Positions 8,159 to 17,410 are shown, numbered from the stretch's first letter. The stretch: DNA of 64,000 nucleotides from Telluribacter humicola (GCF_017355935.1 NZ_JAFIQT010000001.1:62001-126000); one strand, 5' to 3'. Translations and numbers: made by a program. Notes: generated from the sequence alone by a model not told the origin.

Positions 8159-9475
8159 TCATAGCTCAGAGCCAATGATGTACTGTAGCTCTTCGTACGT
8201 CTGACTGAGTTCTTTGCGCGTCGATATGATCGTTCGCTTATTGTCGAGGTACGCCTCAAAGAAGTCCAGGTACTCCAGCATGCTTACATTCCGGCTGCGG
8301 AAGTTACTGGTGTAGCTGCGCAGGAGCTGATCCAGCTCGCCCTCATAGGCAGGGTCAATGGAGTTGTAAAAGCTGAGGTTGGTCTGCAGGTTCTTAAAAG
8401 AGGCCATAACTTCCGCCTCAACCTGTCTTAGTTTATCGTCGCGCAGGACGCCTGCTCTCTCCAGACCTATCCGGGCGTACTTGATATTGCCCTGATTCCG
8501 GTTGAATACAGGCAGGTCAACAGCTACTCCGAAGCCAACGAAGTTCTTAAGGAAATTACCTCCCCGGTCATAGTTTACGCCCAGCGTCAGATCGGGCTTG
8601 CGCAGGGCTTGCTGGTAGGTTAGCTGCCTGTTCTGGAAGGTAACCTCCTGCTGAGCAAGGGCTACGTCAGGACGGGAGGAAAGCGCACGGTTCATGAGGC
8701 TGTTGGCACTGAGGCCTTCCAACCGGGCCAGATCGGGTACGAAGTCGGACGTATCCAGGACAATGTAAGCAGTAGCAGGCAGATTCATCATCACTATGAG
8801 ATCCCGCTGAATGTCATGTATCTGCTTTTGCAGATCGACACTTTCGTTGGTCAGCTCCAGTACCAGAGCTTTCAGCCGGACTACCTCCGCCCGGTTGATG
8901 TTTCCGATCGTAGCCTGGCGCTCGTAAGAGGTTAGCAGTTGCTGGGTTTGTGAGATCTGGCTGGCAAATACCGTCTGGTAGAGTTGCAGGTACTGTAGCT
9001 CTACGAGTGATCGCCGTACTTCTACCTTAAGGTTCCGCAGCAGCTCCTCAAAGTAAGAAACGGCCATGTCGCGCGAGACCTCTTCGATGGCTATCAGCTT
9101 ACGGCGCTTACCAGCAGTCAACAAGACCTGTTCCAGCTGAATGGCAACCTGGTGGTTTCTGCCGAAGTTGTTGAAGTAAGGAGGTAGCTCTTCACCCAGC
9201 GATAGCTGATTGGGCGTAGCCCACAGGTTGACCTCCTCAACGGTAACTGATGGATTAGGCCATAGCCGGGCCTGCATGACCAGAGCCTCTGATTGCTGAA
9301 TAGTTAACCTTTCGGCAAGTAAGAGGAGGTTTTTCTCGAGGAAGAGCTTTTCAGCCTGCTGTTTGGTAAGGTGTAAAGTATCGGTACTGGTTGGTTGACT
9401 TTGGGCATGGAGTGTTTTGGTACCAATTACCAGAAACAAAAAGAATAGACTAACTAAAAAATGGGATGGTTTCAT
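8159..9475 (-). CDS. TolC-family outer-membrane efflux channel
   Basis: A 438-residue protein of the outer-membrane factor family (CzcC/CusC/TolC). A cleavable signal of about 25 residues ends in HAQ. Two repeats of long alpha-helical hairpins follow, rich in Leu/Gln/Arg heptads, with the AEVVRLKALVLEL and RPDVALAQQEV segments typical of the family. No lipobox is seen, unlike CusC. It is the first gene of the efflux operon. Its promoter region (9476-9582) carries a TAnnTTTG element and four phased CTTAGA repeats that are likely binding sites of the response regulator encoded just upstream. Confidence 0.88.
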   Translation of the reverse strand: MKPSHFLVSLFFLFLVIGTKTLHAQSQPTSTDTLHLTKQQAEKLFLEKNLLLLAERLTIQQSEALVMQARLWPNPSVTVEEVNLWATPNQLSLGEELPPYFNNFGRNHQVAIQLEQVLLTAGKRRKLIAIEEVSRDMAVSYFEELLRNLKVEVRRSLVELQYLQLYQTVFASQISQTQQLLTSYERQATIGNINRAEVVRLKALVLELTNESVDLQKQIHDIQRDLIVMMNLPATAYIVLDTSDFVPDLARLEGLSANSLMNRALSSRPDVALAQQEVTFQNRQLTYQQALRKPDLTLGVNYDRGGNFLKNFVGFGVAVDLPVFNRNQGNIKYARIGLERAGVLRDDKLRQVEAEVMASFKNLQTNLSFYNSIDPAYEGELDQLLRSYTSNFRSRNVSMLEYLDFFEAYLDNKRTIISTRKELSQTYEELQYIIGSEL

Positions 9476-9496
9476 GCTCTAAGGATATTATAGCGG

Positions 9497-9504
9497 CAAA
9501 GCTA
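9497..9504 (-). promoter_or_regulatory. -7 promoter element of the efflux operon
   Basis: TAGCTTTG on the minus strand matches the Bacteroidota -7 consensus TAnnTTTG exactly. It would start transcription near 9490, about 15 nt before the channel gene's ATG (9475). Confidence 0.6.
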
Positions 9505-9510
9505 TGATCC

Positions 9511-9576
9511 TAACCTTAGAGCCACCCCAACGCTACCTTAGAAGTAGCTTAGAGCCCGATTATATGTAGCTTAGAG
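9511..9576. promoter_or_regulatory. phased CTTAGA direct repeats, putative response-regulator operator
   Basis: CTTAGA starts at 9515, 9537, 9548 and 9570, giving spacings of 22, 11 and 22 bp, all multiples of 11. The two distal copies extend to GTAGCTTAGAG identically (9544-9554, 9566-9576); the others read ACCTTAGA. An inverted copy overlaps the start region (CTCTAAGG, 9477-9484). OmpR-family regulators bind direct repeats on one DNA face with 10-11 bp periodicity. The array sits directly upstream of the -7 element and directly downstream of the sensor kinase gene. Binding by the neighbouring regulator is inference. Confidence 0.6.
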
Positions 9577-9582
9577 TACTTG

Positions 9583-10941
9583 TCAGAACTGTATACCTAC
9601 TCTGGTACTTTGATTTGGAGTACTTTGGATAGAGATACTGGCCTGGCAAAAGTTCACAATCTGGCGCGTCAGGGCCAATCCTATCCCGTGCCCCGGCACA
9701 GACCTGGCATTAGCCCCTCGGAAGAAAAGCGTATAAATCTGTTTTAGGTCTTCCTGCGCTATACCCGGACCATTGTTTTCTACAACCACCGCCGGACGCC
9801 CCTCCTCTATACAGATAGATAGCGAAGGATTGCCATTCTGGGAGAACTTGATGGCATTGTCCAGGATATTCAGCAGCGCAGTAGATAACAGCTCCCGGTG
9901 CGAAACGATTTCCAGCAGGGACTCCTGCTCTGAGCTGACATCCAGCGATGTATGAATAATGGAATCAGGGTACTTAAATTTCAGCTTTTCCAATACGTCC
10001 CAAACCAGTTCATCAAGTCGAAACGGAACAGCAGGCATTCGTTTGCTGCCGGTATTAAGCCCACTGATCAGGAGCAGTCCATCAATGATCGCCCTGATAT
10101 CATGGGTATCCCGTACGATCTTCTGTAAGGCCTGCCGGTACTCCGGTACAGTATGTGAATGATCCAGGGTTATTTCGGCTTGGCCTATGATAGCGGTCAA
10201 GGGCGTCTTGAGCTCGTGTGAGATGTTCTTAAGGAACATTTTCTGGTTAGCAACCTCTTTCTCGAGCCGCTCCAAAAACATATTTAGGGTACTGGTCAGG
10301 TGGCTGAGCTCATCATTAGAGTCGGGCGTAGCCGGAAGTCTGTCGTTGAGGTTATCAGTAGAAATCGCGTTTACTTTCTGGAGGATTTGGGAGAATGGCT
10401 TGAATGTACGGTTAGCTACTAATATATTGAGCAAGTAGTTAAGGGCGACACCAGCGATAAAAAACAAAATAAGAGAGTTCCGGAGGTTGTTGATCTGGTC
10501 AATCCCCCTTCTGTTAATCCCTGAGGTGACGATGACGAAATCTCCTTCGTTGTCATGGTAGTACACGCCAGTGTACTGGCGTTGCCCTATCCTGAATTCA
10601 TCTTTTTTCCGCTGCCGTATCCGGTTCAGCAGTTCATCACTGATTTTAATTTCAGAATGGGTTTCTACGAATGTATTGGTATTGGTGGCGTCGTAGATCT
10701 GTACGATCTCTTCATTAAGTGGCTGACGGTACTTCCTTTCGTACTCCTGGTACGTATGCTTGCTCACTTCATCTTTTTCCAGAAAGAAGAAAGCCGTAGT
10801 CAGAGCCCGGTCATTGAGGCGTGTGTAGTATCCCTGTGAGATGTAGTTGCTGAAGAAGTAGTAAGTACCTGAGAAAACAAAAAGCAGGGTAAGCGCACAG
10901 ACCAGCGTAGACCGTAAAGCGAGTTTTCGTTTAAGATTCAT
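9583..10941 (-). CDS. sensor histidine kinase of the efflux two-component system
   Basis: A 452-residue transmembrane kinase. TM1 spans about residues 12-32, followed by a periplasmic sensor of about 120 residues, TM2 at about 155-175, then a HAMP linker. The dimerisation helix has phospho-acceptor His242 (SHELKTPLTA). The HATPase domain has the N-box (DNAIKFS) and the GIGLALTRQIV glycine box. The size and layout match CusS-like metal sensors, though no clear metal-ligand cluster is visible in the sensor loop. Its start overlaps the end of the response-regulator gene by 11 bp, so they are translationally linked. The efflux operon begins about 100 bp downstream on the same strand. Confidence 0.9.
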   Translation of the reverse strand: MNLKRKLALRSTLVCALTLLFVFSGTYYFFSNYISQGYYTRLNDRALTTAFFFLEKDEVSKHTYQEYERKYRQPLNEEIVQIYDATNTNTFVETHSEIKISDELLNRIRQRKKDEFRIGQRQYTGVYYHDNEGDFVIVTSGINRRGIDQINNLRNSLILFFIAGVALNYLLNILVANRTFKPFSQILQKVNAISTDNLNDRLPATPDSNDELSHLTSTLNMFLERLEKEVANQKMFLKNISHELKTPLTAIIGQAEITLDHSHTVPEYRQALQKIVRDTHDIRAIIDGLLLISGLNTGSKRMPAVPFRLDELVWDVLEKLKFKYPDSIIHTSLDVSSEQESLLEIVSHRELLSTALLNILDNAIKFSQNGNPSLSICIEEGRPAVVVENNGPGIAQEDLKQIYTLFFRGANARSVPGHGIGLALTRQIVNFCQASISIQSTPNQSTRVGIQF

Positions 10942-11623
10942 CCAGTTTATGTTTTAGGAGGTACCCTCTCCCCTTGATTGTGTGGATCAGCTTGTCATCA
11001 AAGTCTTTGTCGATCTTATTGCGGAGGTAGTTGATGTATACCTCTACTACATTGGTGTTGCTACTAAAATGAATGTCCCACACCGACTCTGCAATCTCTA
11101 CTTTGGAGAGTACTCGTTCGCGGTTGCGTAGCAGGTATAGTAGTAAATTAAATTCCCGGGGGGTCAGAAGTATCTCTTTTCCGCTCCGTGTAACCCGGTT
11201 TAGCTCTACATCCACTTCCAGATCAGCGTATTTATTGTATTCGAATACACCTTTTTCGAGTTGCTTACGACGTAGCTGGGCGTTGATTCGGGCTAGTAGT
11301 TCTCTGAAATGAAAAGGCTTGGCTATGAAATCATCGGCTCCTGCTTCCAGGCCTTTTATTTTCTCTTCGTAATCACCCAGCGCGCTCAGGATGATGATGA
11401 TAGATTTGATGCTGCGCTTCCGCGTGATCTTGCATACCTCAAAGCCATCAATATCCGGGAGCATAATATCCAGGATAATGACGTCGTAGTCATTGGTGCT
11501 GATGTTGCTTATAGCCTCGTAGCCCGAAGTAACGGCATCAACCAGAAAGCCCTTTTCCATAAGTCCTTCTTTGATGAAGGAGGCAACCCGATCGTCATCT
11601 TCAACCAAAAGGAATTTAACCAT
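10931..11623 (-). CDS. OmpR/CusR-type response regulator
   Basis: A 230-residue regulator. The receiver domain has acidic pocket EDD (8-10), phospho-acceptor Asp52 (ILDIMLPDIDG), and the conserved Thr/Ser-switch and Lys region (LSALGDYEEKIKGLEAGADDFIAKPF). The C-terminal winged helix (about 130-225) ends in RGYLL. It probably activates the efflux operon through the CTTAGA repeats at 9511-9576. The gene begins only 11 bp after the stop of the MutS-like gene. No TAnnTTTG element was found in that short gap, so basal expression may come from read-through. Confidence 0.9.
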   Translation of the reverse strand: MVKFLLVEDDDRVASFIKEGLMEKGFLVDAVTSGYEAISNISTNDYDVIILDIMLPDIDGFEVCKITRKRSIKSIIIILSALGDYEEKIKGLEAGADDFIAKPFHFRELLARINAQLRRKQLEKGVFEYNKYADLEVDVELNRVTRSGKEILLTPREFNLLLYLLRNRERVLSKVEIAESVWDIHFSSNTNVVEVYINYLRNKIDKDFDDKLIHTIKGRGYLLKHKLDES

Positions 11624-11634
11624 AGTCAGTAGTA

Positions 11635-13419
11635 TTACAGGTCTACCCTAATGCCCATCATGCGCATCAGTTCGCTTGCGTTGAAGCTCTGGCAGATGCC
11701 TTCGTGTAATCTATAATCAAAGGATAGTTGTCCATCCTCTACGTCAGAGCGGAAATGGAAGTTCTGCACGTACGACTGCGTAGCGCCCCACTGCCCCAGC
11801 TCGAGGTCGTGGGTAGATACCAGTCCGGCCGACTGCTTGGGGTGTAGCTGGCGGATCAGAGCCTCGGCACCCCGGTGACGATCAGCGGAGTTAGTACCTT
11901 TCAGGATTTCATCTAATAAATAGAAAACAGGTACCTGCGCGTCTTCGGCCAGCAACAGAAGCTGTCGCAAGCGCTTCAGCTCGGCGTAGAAAGAAGATGT
12001 ACTTTCTTCCAGCGAATCCTGCGTCCGCATGCTACTGAATACCTGCACAGGTATACATACAAAACGTTTAGCGCTAACAACGGCTCCCATCTGCGCTAGT
12101 ACCAGGTTGAGCCCGATTGTACGCAGAAAGGTACTCTTGCCGGACATGTTGGAGCCGGTGATAAGCATGGTATGTCCGGTACCTTTCAAACTAAAATCGT
12201 TACTCACCCGCTTATCGGCGGGTATGAGCGGATGCCCCATCGTATCAGCTTCGATGTGTACGGTAGTTTCAGCCAGTAGGTGTGGCTCAGTATAGTCAGG
12301 ATTGGCGAAGGCGAATCCTGCGAGGCTGCTCAGGGCCTCGGCATCGGCGAGGGCTTCGAGCCAGGCATGCAGCTGACTACCGTACTGTTGTTTCCAGCGC
12401 TCAATAGCCGCCAGACAGTGTAGGTCCCACAGGAAGGGCAGACCTACCAGTAGTACAAAGAACGGATGGTGACGGTAGTCCAACCGGGCAAACCAGCCTC
12501 CGAGCGAGCGCAGTGACGTAGAGGCACCTTTTATGGAAGAATGCCGCTCCGCCCACCAGCGTGAGGTATAGGGTGCTGTTTCGGCCAGGTGGAGGAGGTC
12601 AGCGTAGGCCAGCAGCGTATGCCCAAGGGTAGTAGTACGATTTGTTAAGGACTGCAGCTGGTCATTAAATCGCTTAAGAATTACTCCATGCGCCAGTAGG
12701 CTGATCCAGAAGGGCCAGGCAGGTAGTATATCAATCAGCGCCAGTACGCCGAGCAGGATTGTTGCTACCGGCCACCACCGCCAGCGAAGGGAGTGCTGCA
12801 AAGGCGCAGGCAGCGGCTCATTCACCCACGTCCGCAGTTCACCCAGGTGCTGGGCGGCGTGCTCGTGCAGGAGCGCCGTGGCCTCCCACTGTTGTCGCCA
12901 TTCGGCGGCCTGTTTGAGCTCCCGGGCTGCTTCCTGCCGCTTAGTTACTTCTTCCTGTGGCGCATGCTGGTTGAGCCACTGGGCAAGACGACGGCTGCCT
13001 TCGGCGGTGCGGGTGCGGTTGAGGAGGCGGTACAGGCTGTGTTTTCCAACTATATCCAGATCGGTAGCGTAAGGATGGTCCCGCTCCAGGTACTGTTCGC
13101 CGGTATCTTCTCTTCTGAACTTGAATGAGAGCCGGTCCAGTTCATCTTCGTTGATATGCTGAAGGTTACGCTGAAAGTCGCGCTGCGTGCGGGCCGCCTG
13201 CTGCCTGCGCATCAGTACCAGGAAGATTACCAAAGCTATCAGTGCCACAGCACCCCATATACTATCGCCGCTCCGATTCCACCACCAGGCTGAGGCTATG
13301 CCCACCACAAAGGCAGTGAGGCGGCCGATGGCCAGAGTGTTGAACTGCCGCTGGGCTTTGGCTTCGGCTTCACGGGCTTCCTGTAATCGTGTTTCAAAAA
13401 AAGTACGGGGAGAGGTCAT
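11635..13419 (-). CDS. membrane-associated MutS-family ATPase
   Basis: A 594-residue protein with a C-terminal MutS domain V. The Walker A is GSNMSGKST (Lys428), the Walker B region is VFYLLDEILKGTNSADRHRGA, and a conserved STHDLELG switch follows. The N-terminal half lacks the mismatch-recognition domain. It has two pairs of hydrophobic segments (residues about 30-70 and 215-250) that look membrane-spanning. Such proteins are widespread in Bacteroidota as 'MutS-related, family 1' and are not the mismatch-repair MutS; their role is unknown. The gene has its own TAnnTTTG element (13445-13452) and leads into the two-component genes 11 bp downstream. Confidence 0.82.
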   Translation of the reverse strand: MTSPRTFFETRLQEAREAEAKAQRQFNTLAIGRLTAFVVGIASAWWWNRSGDSIWGAVALIALVIFLVLMRRQQAARTQRDFQRNLQHINEDELDRLSFKFRREDTGEQYLERDHPYATDLDIVGKHSLYRLLNRTRTAEGSRRLAQWLNQHAPQEEVTKRQEAARELKQAAEWRQQWEATALLHEHAAQHLGELRTWVNEPLPAPLQHSLRWRWWPVATILLGVLALIDILPAWPFWISLLAHGVILKRFNDQLQSLTNRTTTLGHTLLAYADLLHLAETAPYTSRWWAERHSSIKGASTSLRSLGGWFARLDYRHHPFFVLLVGLPFLWDLHCLAAIERWKQQYGSQLHAWLEALADAEALSSLAGFAFANPDYTEPHLLAETTVHIEADTMGHPLIPADKRVSNDFSLKGTGHTMLITGSNMSGKSTFLRTIGLNLVLAQMGAVVSAKRFVCIPVQVFSSMRTQDSLEESTSSFYAELKRLRQLLLLAEDAQVPVFYLLDEILKGTNSADRHRGAEALIRQLHPKQSAGLVSTHDLELGQWGATQSYVQNFHFRSDVEDGQLSFDYRLHEGICQSFNASELMRMMGIRVDL

Positions 13420-13444
13420 GGCTATATACAGAGTGTATGATGGG

Positions 13445-13452
13445 CAAAAATA
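13445..13452 (-). promoter_or_regulatory. -7 promoter element of the MutS-like gene
   Basis: TATTTTTG on the minus strand fits TAnnTTTG, 26 bp from the ATG at 13419. The same T-run is the U-tract of the preceding gene's terminator, so termination and initiation share sequence. Confidence 0.5.
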
Positions 13453-13482
13453 GAAAGGGCTGGGTACTAAACCAGCCCTTTC
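13453..13482 (-). terminator. terminator of the ABC exporter gene
   Basis: An 11-bp perfect stem (13453-13463 with 13472-13482) with an 8-nt loop, followed on the minus strand by TATTTTTG. It lies 40 bp past the exporter's stop codon. Confidence 0.8.
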
Positions 13483-13521
13483 GAAATATATCAGCTAATC
13501 GGTGTACTAGTACCTGCTACT

Positions 13522-15336
13522 TTATGAATGGCTCTCTGCCGTTTCGAATTGCAGCTTGATCAGGTTGGCGTACAGACCGTCTGTAATCATGGCGAGTACA
13601 TCGTGCGAGCCGGACTCCACGATCTGGCCTTCCCGGATTACGTAGATAGTATCTACCTTGCGGATCGTAGCCAGACGGTGGGCAATGACAATGGTAGAGC
13701 GGTTTTTCATCAGCTCGTCCAGGGCTTCCTGCACCAGTTTTTCTGATTCGGCATCCAGTGAGCTGGTCGCTTCGTCCAGGATCAGGATCTTCGGATCTTT
13801 CAGAATGGCGCGGGCAATGGCAATGCGCTGGCGCTGACCACCCGATAGTTTAATACCCCGCTCTCCTACTACCGTCTCGAACCGCTCAGGGAATGATTCA
13901 ATGAATTGAAGGGCGTTGGCCTTGCGGGCAGCTTCCCTAATCTCGGCTTCGGTGGCACCGGGACGACCGTAGCCGATATTTTCGTAGATAGTACCTCCAA
14001 ACAGCATTACCTCCTGCGGTACTACGGCCATGTTGCGGCGTAGCTCCGTCAGTTCGTAGGATGTAAGCGGAAGACCATCAATGCGTACCTCACCACCCTG
14101 CGGCTCATAGAACCGCATCAGTAGTTGTACAATGGTAGATTTACCCGCACCACTGTACCCTACCAGGGCTATCTTTTCACCCGCGTTCAGATCAAAAGAA
14201 ATGCCCTTGAGTACCTGTACATCCGGACGGGATGGATAGGCAAAATGTACATTGTCGTAGCTGATCTGTCCCTGAACAGCATCCTGTTTGGTAGAAGGGA
14301 CTGTATTAATATCTATCTCCGAAGGTTCTGCCAGGATTTCCAGCAGGCGCTCAGAGGCACCGATGGTTTTGTTGATCTGCGCGTAGATATCACCCATCCC
14401 TCCGATGGCTCCTCCGATAAAGGCGGTGTACAAGGTAAAGGTGAATAGGTCGGAGATGCCCATTTCACCCGTTTGTACCAGTGAAGCACCGTACCAGATT
14501 ACCCCCACAATACCTCCGGTAAGAGCGAATATGATAAATGAGACAAAACCACCACGGAAGGTAGAAGCCCGAAGCGCATTATCGACCACCCGGCCCAGAG
14601 CCGTCTGGTAACGGGCTACTTCGAGGCGTTCGTTGGTGAATGCCTTTACGATATTCACCGACTGGAGGGTTTCTTCCACAATGACGTTGGCGGAAGCCAG
14701 TTCATCCTGCGCTTTCTTGGAGAGCTTGCGGATGTACTTGCCAAATACCATGGCGGCAATTACCAGCACCGGGAAAGTGGCCATCATGAACACAGTCAGC
14801 TTCCAGGATGTATAAGAGATCAGCACCACACCTACGAGCAGGGTTGCCATCTGCCGGAAAAACTCAGCGATCGTAAAGGAAAGTACATCCTGAAGCTGGG
14901 TTACGTCGGAGGTGATGCGGCTGGTAAGCTCCCCTACGCGGCGCTGCTCCAGAAACACCACGGGCAGTGTAATGATCTTGCTGTACACGTCGCGGCGGAC
15001 ATCGGCCATCGCGCGCTCACTGACGCGGGCAAACAGGTAGATACGCAGGAAGGCAAAAATAGACTGAAACACCAGCAGGACAATCAGGATAGTGGTGATT
15101 TGATTGATGGTGTAGGATGACCTGCCTTCAATAACCTCTACAATACTACCTACCAGTTTAGGGAAAGCCAGTGAAGTACCTGTGGAGAGGACCAGGAAAA
15201 TAAAGCCTACAATGAATAGTCCCTTATAGGGAAGTGTGTACCTGAAAATCTTGAGAGTATTCTGTATACCCTTCCAGCTTATCTTTTTTGCGGCGACCGA
15301 ATCATCATCGTCGTCTAAGCGTCTTCGTTTTGCCAT
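13522..15336 (-). CDS. ABC-type exporter, MsbA-like half-transporter
   Basis: A 604-residue fused permease-ATPase. An N-terminal cytoplasmic stretch rich in Lys/Arg/Asp precedes six transmembrane helices (about 40-330). The nucleotide-binding domain has Walker A GYSGAGKST (Lys399), signature LSGGQRQRIAIARAIL, Walker B ILILDEATSSLD and the IAHRL switch. Homodimers of this type export lipids, peptides or drugs; 'MsbA-like lipid or drug exporter' is as far as the sequence goes. It follows gldB on the same strand after 57 bp and has its own terminator at 13453-13482. Confidence 0.85.
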   Translation of the reverse strand: MAKRRRLDDDDDSVAAKKISWKGIQNTLKIFRYTLPYKGLFIVGFIFLVLSTGTSLAFPKLVGSIVEVIEGRSSYTINQITTILIVLLVFQSIFAFLRIYLFARVSERAMADVRRDVYSKIITLPVVFLEQRRVGELTSRITSDVTQLQDVLSFTIAEFFRQMATLLVGVVLISYTSWKLTVFMMATFPVLVIAAMVFGKYIRKLSKKAQDELASANVIVEETLQSVNIVKAFTNERLEVARYQTALGRVVDNALRASTFRGGFVSFIIFALTGGIVGVIWYGASLVQTGEMGISDLFTFTLYTAFIGGAIGGMGDIYAQINKTIGASERLLEILAEPSEIDINTVPSTKQDAVQGQISYDNVHFAYPSRPDVQVLKGISFDLNAGEKIALVGYSGAGKSTIVQLLMRFYEPQGGEVRIDGLPLTSYELTELRRNMAVVPQEVMLFGGTIYENIGYGRPGATEAEIREAARKANALQFIESFPERFETVVGERGIKLSGGQRQRIAIARAILKDPKILILDEATSSLDAESEKLVQEALDELMKNRSTIVIAHRLATIRKVDTIYVIREGQIVESGSHDVLAMITDGLYANLIKLQFETAESHS

Positions 15337-15393
15337 GTTAGTCGTAATCTTTTCTTTTTGTCACTCGTCAGTTGCTGATACCTGTACGAGTTG

Positions 15394-16416
15394 TTAGTCA
15401 TCAATCTGCCCTTTATAGCCTGACTCCTGTAGTATCTTACGGGCATCGGCTGTTTTCATAAGCTCCGGTAGCGTTACATCCGGGTTTTTAGCCATGTACT
15501 TGTTTACAATGCGCCAGCCAATCCACCGACCGATCGATCCGGGTACTTCCGGCCCTATCTCGGGTGTAAGCGGGCGCTCACCTACATACTTTTGTTTTTT
15601 GAGATCGCTGGTTTCGTACAGGAGCTTATTTTCAACAAAGAATGCCCACAGCTCTGTCTGGCTGTTGTACGTGCGTGTCAGGTTCTGTTCAGATAATCCA
15701 ATGATAAGGCTATCAGGAGTCTGCGGAGCCATGTGCTTCACAAATTCGAATGATTTACCGTATCCAACCATATCGGCCAGTAGTGTACGATCGTCCGGCG
15801 TTATTCGATTGTATCGGTCAGACAGGAAAAATAACAGGGAAGGTACTATGGACTCCGGCTGGTAGCGGCGGAGCTGGTAGGTGTACACCTGTGGGCGGTA
15901 CTGGACCCGTTCGCCACCAAAGTAATCCAGCCCAATGATGATAAGGCTGTCGGATACGAACAGGTCGTTGCCCATAAATCCGGTAACGATGGTCGCTACC
16001 TTTGGTACTTTAAAGTCAGGGTAGTAGTACTTGACATGTTTGAAAGCCTTCTCCAGCTCTTCTTCCAGCGGATGAGTCTTTTCACTGAATATAGAATCAA
16101 GTTGTTGTTTGAAACCCTGTAGAGAATTATTACGTATGTTCTCGTAGAGGTGCGAAGCCAGCAGCGAATCACTGGGGGACGACTCGCCGGAAGGTGTATC
16201 TGTAAAATAAACCTTAGTCAGGAAAGGGTACTTAGCCAGGAAGTTTTGTACATCCTGTACCGACTTACTGGCAAAAAGCTCATCTTCCAGGTGTTGAATT
16301 GTTACATCAGCCTGAATCTGACTGACGTCAGGTCCTTTTTCGGTGAGTGGGTTACAGCCCACCATACCTGCTAATGAACTGATTAAGACTATAAAGAGGA
16401 GTTGGGACAACTTCAT
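15394..16416 (-). CDS. gldB: gliding motility lipoprotein GldB
   Basis: A 340-residue lipoprotein with signal MKLSQLLFIVLISSLAG and a lipid-modified Cys. The body (DVTIQHLEDELFA, then FLSDRYNRITPDDR and EQNLTRTYNSQTELWAFFVENKLLY) matches GldB, required for gliding and for type IX secretion stability in Flavobacterium. ATG 16416 is preferred over an in-frame ATG at 16446, because a TAnnTTTG element at 16452-16459 would start transcription near 16445 and because it places the signal peptide at the terminus. GldB with PorU/PorV elsewhere in the window indicates a type IX secretion/gliding lineage, though not that the strain glides. Confidence 0.82.
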   Translation of the reverse strand: MKLSQLLFIVLISSLAGMVGCNPLTEKGPDVSQIQADVTIQHLEDELFASKSVQDVQNFLAKYPFLTKVYFTDTPSGESSPSDSLLASHLYENIRNNSLQGFKQQLDSIFSEKTHPLEEELEKAFKHVKYYYPDFKVPKVATIVTGFMGNDLFVSDSLIIIGLDYFGGERVQYRPQVYTYQLRRYQPESIVPSLLFFLSDRYNRITPDDRTLLADMVGYGKSFEFVKHMAPQTPDSLIIGLSEQNLTRTYNSQTELWAFFVENKLLYETSDLKKQKYVGERPLTPEIGPEVPGSIGRWIGWRIVNKYMAKNPDVTLPELMKTADARKILQESGYKGQIDD

Positions 16417-16451
16417 ACGCGCGTGGTCGAAATGCACAGTAATCAAACGTG

Positions 16452-16459
16452 CAAAAGTA
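16452..16459 (-). promoter_or_regulatory. -7 promoter element of gldB
   Basis: TACTTTTG on the minus strand matches TAnnTTTG, 35 bp from the chosen gldB ATG. It argues against the longer gldB start at 16446, which would leave essentially no leader. Confidence 0.55.
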
Positions 16460-16561
16460 CAAAAAAAGTTGCAGCAGAGTTGACTATCACCGAAGTATCA
16501 GGGGGAAACTTTACCTACTATCAGCTATTTTAAACATTTAGATCTCTCATACCCATTACCA

Positions 16562-17410
16562 ATGCAAGATACCCCTTTACAGACAGTAAGTATTATAGGC
16601 TGCGGCTGGCTCGGACTACCGCTAGCCAAGCACCTGCTTTCCAGCCAGGAGCCCTATAAGGTTATCGGCAGCACTACTACGCCTTCCAAGCTGGAGCTAC
16701 TCAGTGAGAGTGGCATCACGCCGGTTCTGTTTAGCCTTGATCCCGAACCCACTGGGGAGGCCTATTCCACACTTTTCCACAGTGATTTTGTCGTTGTGGA
16801 CATTCCACCCCGTCTGGCGAAACAAGGTGAGGATTTTCATACTCATCAAATAAAACACCTCGTTGAGCTACTAAAAAATAGTACAGCGAAGCAGATTATT
16901 TACATAAGCTCTACCTCCGTATACCCTGAATTAAGTAGTGAGGTAAGAGAAGAAGACGTACTTGTACCAGAACATTCACCGGTTCCGTCGATGGTAGAGG
17001 CGGAGTTGATAATGAGTAGCTTACGGGAAAATTGTGAGGTTATAATACTTCGTTGCGCAGGTTTGATGGGCTATGACCGTATACCGGGTAAATATGTACG
17101 GGGGAAGAAGAATCTGACAACGGCCGGGGTACCTGTCAATTATGTACACCGGGATGATGTCGTGAGTATAATTGCTCATCTGATAAATAATAAGGAAAAA
17201 AGCAGCCTATATAATGTGGTTGCACCGCAACATCCTACCCGAAAAATGGTTTACGAGGCTTCTTGTCGCCAGTTTGGGTGGGAGTTGCCCACTTTTTTAG
17301 AGTCTGAGAGCAACGAGCCTTACAAGAAAGTACTAGGTGATAAATTAACGGCTCAGACGGGGTACTCCTACCTGTCCCCGGATCCTCTGGATTTCTTTTA
17401 TCAGGTGTAG
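16562..17410 (+). CDS. NAD(P)-binding Rossmann-fold oxidoreductase/epimerase-like
   Basis: A 282-residue protein of the extended short-chain dehydrogenase superfamily, YeeZ-like. The N-terminal dinucleotide motif is IIGCGWLGLPLA (residues 11-22). A YISSTSVYP segment (about 115-123) follows, where epimerases carry the catalytic Ser, but no classical YxxxK is obvious. A VNYVHRDDVVSIIAHLI stretch typical of NAD-dependent epimerase/dehydratases comes later. It probably acts on a sugar nucleotide or similar cytosolic metabolite; the substrate is unknown. It is divergent from gldB and separated by 287 bp from the sigma factor gene, so it is probably a single-gene unit. Confidence 0.7.
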   Translation: MQDTPLQTVSIIGCGWLGLPLAKHLLSSQEPYKVIGSTTTPSKLELLSESGITPVLFSLDPEPTGEAYSTLFHSDFVVVDIPPRLAKQGEDFHTHQIKHLVELLKNSTAKQIIYISSTSVYPELSSEVREEDVLVPEHSPVPSMVEAELIMSSLRENCEVIILRCAGLMGYDRIPGKYVRGKKNLTTAGVPVNYVHRDDVVSIIAHLINNKEKSSLYNVVAPQHPTRKMVYEASCRQFGWELPTFLESESNEPYKKVLGDKLTAQTGYSYLSPDPLDFFYQV

